Of a stretch of DNA of 12,618 nt, positions 9,005 to 12,618 are shown piece by piece. The first letter of the stretch is position 1. Each line of letters opens with the position of its first letter. A model generated the notes under the pieces. It had not been told where the DNA came from, did no database searches, and saw only the letters and a program-made list of their open reading frames with translations. The translations under genes were made by a program, and so were the position numbers. The DNA is from Echinostoma caproni (taxonomy: Eukaryota; Platyhelminthes; Trematoda; Plagiorchiida; Echinostomatidae): positions 113,781 through 126,398 of the forward strand of contig UZAN01039618.1 in the NCBI GenBank assembly GCA_900618425.1, written 5' to 3'.

Positions 9005-9392
9005 TCAATGACTGTTTAGATCCTTTTCCGTTGACCGTTGATCTCGTGATTCAATACCCACGTGTTTGTCTACGTCCATGTTATCACAAACAGATTCCGA
9101 TTGTACTCCGTCGCGAGAAGAAAAAACTCTGTGTTGCTTACTTTTGAAATCCCCCAAACACCACCATGTACAGGATGCACAAAGTTTTGTTACCGGCATG
9201 TTTTTATTTGTGAGATTGGCAGTTAATATTTGGCACAGGGGTAACAAATATTTAAATCGATACACAAAATCCAACAGCATGTCTGCCTGCTCTACGAAAT
9301 GTATTATCTCCAGGAGTAAATCCCAACGTTTAGTGTTATTTAACACAGTTGCGTTCCGTAGCATTTATTTAACCTATTTGGTTGCTTACTAA
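9005..9392. other. Overlapping open frames on both strands, no recognised product
   Basis: The minus strand is open from an ATG at 9362-9364 to 9005 (119 codons; it contains CASCTWWCLGDFKSKQHRVF). The plus strand is open from 9066 to 9392 in another frame (about 108 codons, starting from a non-ATG codon). Long antisense open frames often arise together when one strand avoids certain codons, so at most one would be real. Neither shows a family motif, signal peptide or membrane segment that I can identify. It may be an exon, an old transposon fragment or chance. Confidence 0.15.
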
Positions 9393-10610
9393 TATTCAGC
9401 TGCCATGATTTTATTCATATCTTAATCCAGTCCTTATTTTATCCATCTTTGGCCTTGAAAATAAATTTTCAAGAACCGACTAACGCAAAAGGTACAAAGC
9501 ACGGGATGTCGTTCACTAAAGAATCTCTCAAGTTACAATTTACTGTGCATATGGACCTCAAGTGAGCCAAACACATGAAAAATCACACGGATCCTGTTTA
9601 TCAGTTTGTGGGCTGAAGCTTATGTTACATGGACGATAATTCTTTTATTGTTGATGAAAGAATTCGAGCATGAAAGAAGAGTGTTTCTACCTGTTGTCAC
9701 AAAATACGCTACTCAAATCAGAGAAAGCTTCGCAACAGCCATCCAACTGATGCGTAAATCTTAGCTATTCGTACTAACACGAACTCGCTCCCTAGCGATT
9801 TTGTTAGTGTTCATTTAAACCCAAAACTCATTCTGCTACACCAACTGTCAGTATGTGTCTCACTCACTGTCTAGGTTTTCGATTTCATCGCCGGACTTCA
9901 ACTACCTAAGTTGCTGGTGCCATTTATCACCTCTTTGATAAACCTACAGCACCAGGAGATTTCTGGGTCACAGTGCATGCTTGTTCTGTCATGCTCAAGA
10001 TGCCTGCAGAAAGCTTTGGTGATTCCCCTTTTTATTTCGTGCGAGCGAATTCCGGTGTTTATTTGGATTCGTGACTACTGTCAACCACCTGGAGCAAACA
10101 AAATAGTCTCGACGAAAAGCAACCAATTGGGTGTGTGTGTTTTAGTCGGGTATGAATAGCTTCTAGGCCTTTTATAGTGAATTCCTAATTGGAAAAGTGG
10201 GTTCGTTTAATCGGTATTTGATTATTTCATCTATTACTCTTGGTAAAATGTGTTGCACAATAACATTTTCCGCATTGATCAAAGGATCAGGTTGTGTATT
10301 GCTCCATAATGCAGAGTGATTGACTATAGCTTGAGCTGGATGTTTTAGAATCTCCGGCATTCATTATCCTAGTATAAGAGAACACGACTACCGGCCGCAT
10401 CAACTATCTAAATGGTCTTCTTTTAGTTCATGATCCAGCGCATAGAGGTTTAACTAATGTCAGTTTGTTTCTGACAATTGGGGCCTGTCGTCATGGATAA
10501 TTCGAGGCCGTTTTGTTTGGGAAGTGGAAACGCTTTGCAGTTGAATTCATTGCATACCAAACAAACTGCTGTTCATCATGACTTTGGGCATGATTTAGCA
10601 TGTAAAATCC
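9393..10610. other. Anonymous sequence; hairpin at 9915-9954 only
   Basis: One plus-strand frame of about 82 codons (9911-10159) overlaps the hairpin, and a 62-codon minus-strand frame lies at 10172-10360. Neither has a recognisable family. The stretch is AT-rich with scattered T and A runs. Confidence 0.55.
9915..9954. repeat. Imperfect 40-base hairpin
   Basis: TTTATCA (9923-9929) pairs with TGATAAA (9936-9942) around a six-base loop. Further out TGGTGC (9915-9920) pairs with GCACCA (9949-9954), with an asymmetric internal loop between the two stems. It is shorter than a normal microRNA precursor and may be incidental. Confidence 0.4.
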
Positions 10611-11118
10611 ATGTCTGACACATTTTATGAAATACTGTTGGAACCGATATGCAGTTATTTACCACAGCTTTGTTGCAGTGCTTCCCGGGAATGCGTAGTC
10701 ACTTCATTTTCGACAGGTTCTTCCTCCGCATTTGAGTTTCACAAGTTTACGCGGGTTAGTTTTTTGTTTGGTGCTCCAAAATCACGCAATAAAATGGCTA
10801 CTCAATAACTGCTTCAAATCACATTTTTTCACTGTTATCAATCCGAATTTAAAGGAACCGTGTATTCAATGCAACGATTTTTGTTTCAACGACCCCGATT
10901 GTACTGTAGTCGGACACGATTTATTCAGTCACCCTCGGATTCAACCTTCCACGGTGGTACCAACGTTCGATTCACTTTCTAACCCTGCAATTCTGCTCGA
11001 CAGTATCTGTAATTATAAAAAGTATCGTAATGAAGATTTTATGGTTCTTTCGGCCAATGGGTGGACAACCGAAAATTTTCGAATACAACACAGAGTAACG
11101 CAGAGTCAGGCAAATTGA
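10611..11118 (+). other. Candidate two-exon gene or exon pair, unknown product
   Basis: An ATG at 10611 opens a frame of 48 codons (MSDTFYEILLEPICSYLPQL and on) to 10754. A GTTAGT donor-like sequence begins at 10755. About 100 bases later a possible acceptor AAAG ends at 10854, after a T-rich stretch at 10824-10829. The frame that follows, from 10855, is open to the TGA at 11116-11118 and begins EPCIQCNDFCFNDPDC. Both junctions fall between codons, so the two parts would join in frame to give about 135 residues. The second part has a C-x2-C-x3-C-x5-C spacing and ordinary codon choice. No signal peptide or known domain was recognised. A stop lies five codons upstream of the ATG. The acceptor is weak, and the model could be chance. 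Confidence 0.2.
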
Positions 11119-12618
11119 ATGACACTCTAGAAGAGAATCGTATGTTTAGATAAATAACCAAATGAGCTATAAGCAGTCTCGTTCAGTCTCCGGAAGAGCG
11201 CATTCATTCCACACTGATTTCATCGTTCAATTATATTGGATAGAATTGGATGAGGAAGTGTACATTTTAGAGTTCACGCGGTTTCATAAGCATAGAAGCA
11301 GAAAACGAACAAGATGAAGTCGTGTTTCTGCTGCGTTCAAACACGAATACGTATGGTTCACCATTGAATTTTGGTAAAACGCGGTAGAACAAAATGCATT
11401 AGTGCTTCGTGGCTTGTGGCATGTCATTCATTTTTGACTTAAAGTCAAATAGGCTGAAAAAGAAACACATATGGATAGTAAGTAGGTGTGTGGATCAAAA
11501 AGTACATCGATTTAATTGTAAATACAACATAACAAATCAGTCAGAGTAACCGGTGTGTGGCGTGCTATCTGCATTGATGGAATATAGGGACAGTACTGTG
11601 ATCGTATGGTTGCGTATATGAATGTCTTCAGAAAGCGATATGGCTCGACATGCTTGACATAGCTGATCAATGCTACTAAAAGGATTTCAGTCATTTCCCC
11701 CCCCCCCCGTATTCTTTGGACTTCGGTAGAAAATGCAAATTTTAGTCGTCACAATGGACGACCAACAACATAATCTGGCATCTGTTATTCGGATGCTGCT
11801 CAGAACTGTCTAAACTGATTGCAATCAAGTGTGCAATTGGTCAGAGATGATTTTAAGAAAGTTGATGATATTAAAGTTTGAAAACCCCATTAAGAAACCT
11901 CGAAATGTGAGTTTTAGCAAAACCCGCCACCGATTAGGTAAACTGTTTCTTTTTGTTCGTTCAATTCGTCATCAAATTCTGAACGGTTTCCCTTGCATTT
12001 ATGTATTTCCATTACATGTTCACTGTCCATGAGAGATCATGCAACTCGGACTGGTAAACCACAAAATTGGTTTAGAAGGAAATGACTAGGCGTAAAATCG
12101 GAGTGATCTGATCAAAGTGATGAACTCGTCGTGAACATGAGGCGTGAAATGAAAACCTAGCAAGCGCTGAATGGCTGAATCGACCAGGGCCGGTATCTTC
12201 ATCATAAGCGTGAATTCATCGACCCGAATCAGGATCGAAGCCTGGACCATACATGTAGAACGCACTCGGCCCACTCGATCAACAGGCAGAACACCAGACC
12301 GTTTTCTGGCCGATTGTGATGCAATAAAATATTTTCTTCATGCTCAAAGGGAGTTTCATTATATTTATCACCCATATTAATGCTTTAGGTATGGACAATA
12401 GTTTATATCTTGTCTACTTCGATGTACGTTATTTCTAGGCTGCATTATTGTCAATGAAACGTGCCTGACCTTGAGTGCCAAGAATAAATGATCTGAACAT
12501 GAGAATCGAAAACTGTATTAAGTATGACAACGCAATACTTTCTAATAAGAATGGCTCAAGAATTACCCTAAATTATTTCCACAAACCCTTACCATCTGGG
12601 TTATTTGTTATGAGGCAT
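11119..12618. other. Anonymous sequence with poly-C tract and one GC-richer block
   Basis: No supported gene. The block at about 12165-12320 is richer in G and C than its surroundings and is open on both strands (62-69 codons). It is followed by an AATAAA at 12322-12327. It may be a fragment of an old repeat, but I cannot name the family. Confidence 0.5.
11697..11708. repeat. Poly-C tract (12 bases)
   Basis: Twelve consecutive C after GTCATTT. It stands out in a moderately AT-rich region and its true length may be affected by sequencing or replication slippage. Confidence 0.9.

Noticed and set aside
1..12618. CRISPR array, bacterial operon, integron or phage-like module.
   Set aside because: No regularly spaced repeats, no compact gene order, and all recognisable coding relics are eukaryotic transposon proteins.

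Overview
The window looks like non-coding DNA from a eukaryotic, probably flatworm (trematode), nuclear genome. No long open frames, operons, ribosome binding sites or bacterial-style genes are present. Base composition is only moderately AT-rich, and short microsatellites of AT, GA, CA and C are scattered through it. The strongest taxonomic hint is the decayed non-LTR retrotransposon in the middle. Its protein closely resembles the RTE-like endonuclease/reverse transcriptases I recall from trematode genomes such as Fasciola, Opisthorchis/Clonorchis and Paragonimus. The species assignment is inference from memory, not from a search.

Layout. Positions 1-5640 are mostly anonymous sequence with simple repeats, small palindromes and short open frames without recognisable homology. 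The best gene-like signal there is a possible 3' splice site near 4417 leading into a frame that stays open to 4649. Positions 5675-5898 hold a minus-strand relic of a mariner/Tc1-type DNA transposase. It has the GDETWVY motif and a C-terminal end but lacks the middle. Directly next to it, positions about 5975-8530 hold a minus-strand, nearly full-length RTE-like retrotransposon. Going down the coordinates one can read the apurinic-type endonuclease, a linker, the reverse transcriptase fingers and palm (with LDIRAAF and YVDD), and the conserved C-terminal region (with AFANLRHLW). Many stops, frameshifts and deletions make it certainly dead. Positions 8720-12618 are again anonymous, with a possible small spliced gene model at 10611-11118 that is weakly supported.

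Functional reading. Nothing here works together as a pathway. The window reads as an intergenic or intronic stretch that collected two transposable elements in the same orientation, both now pseudogenes. The retroelement is unusual in keeping its 5' coding part while losing its 3' end next to the mariner relic. I do not see a novel biological system. The candidate exons, hairpins and half-site cluster are leads of low to moderate strength.
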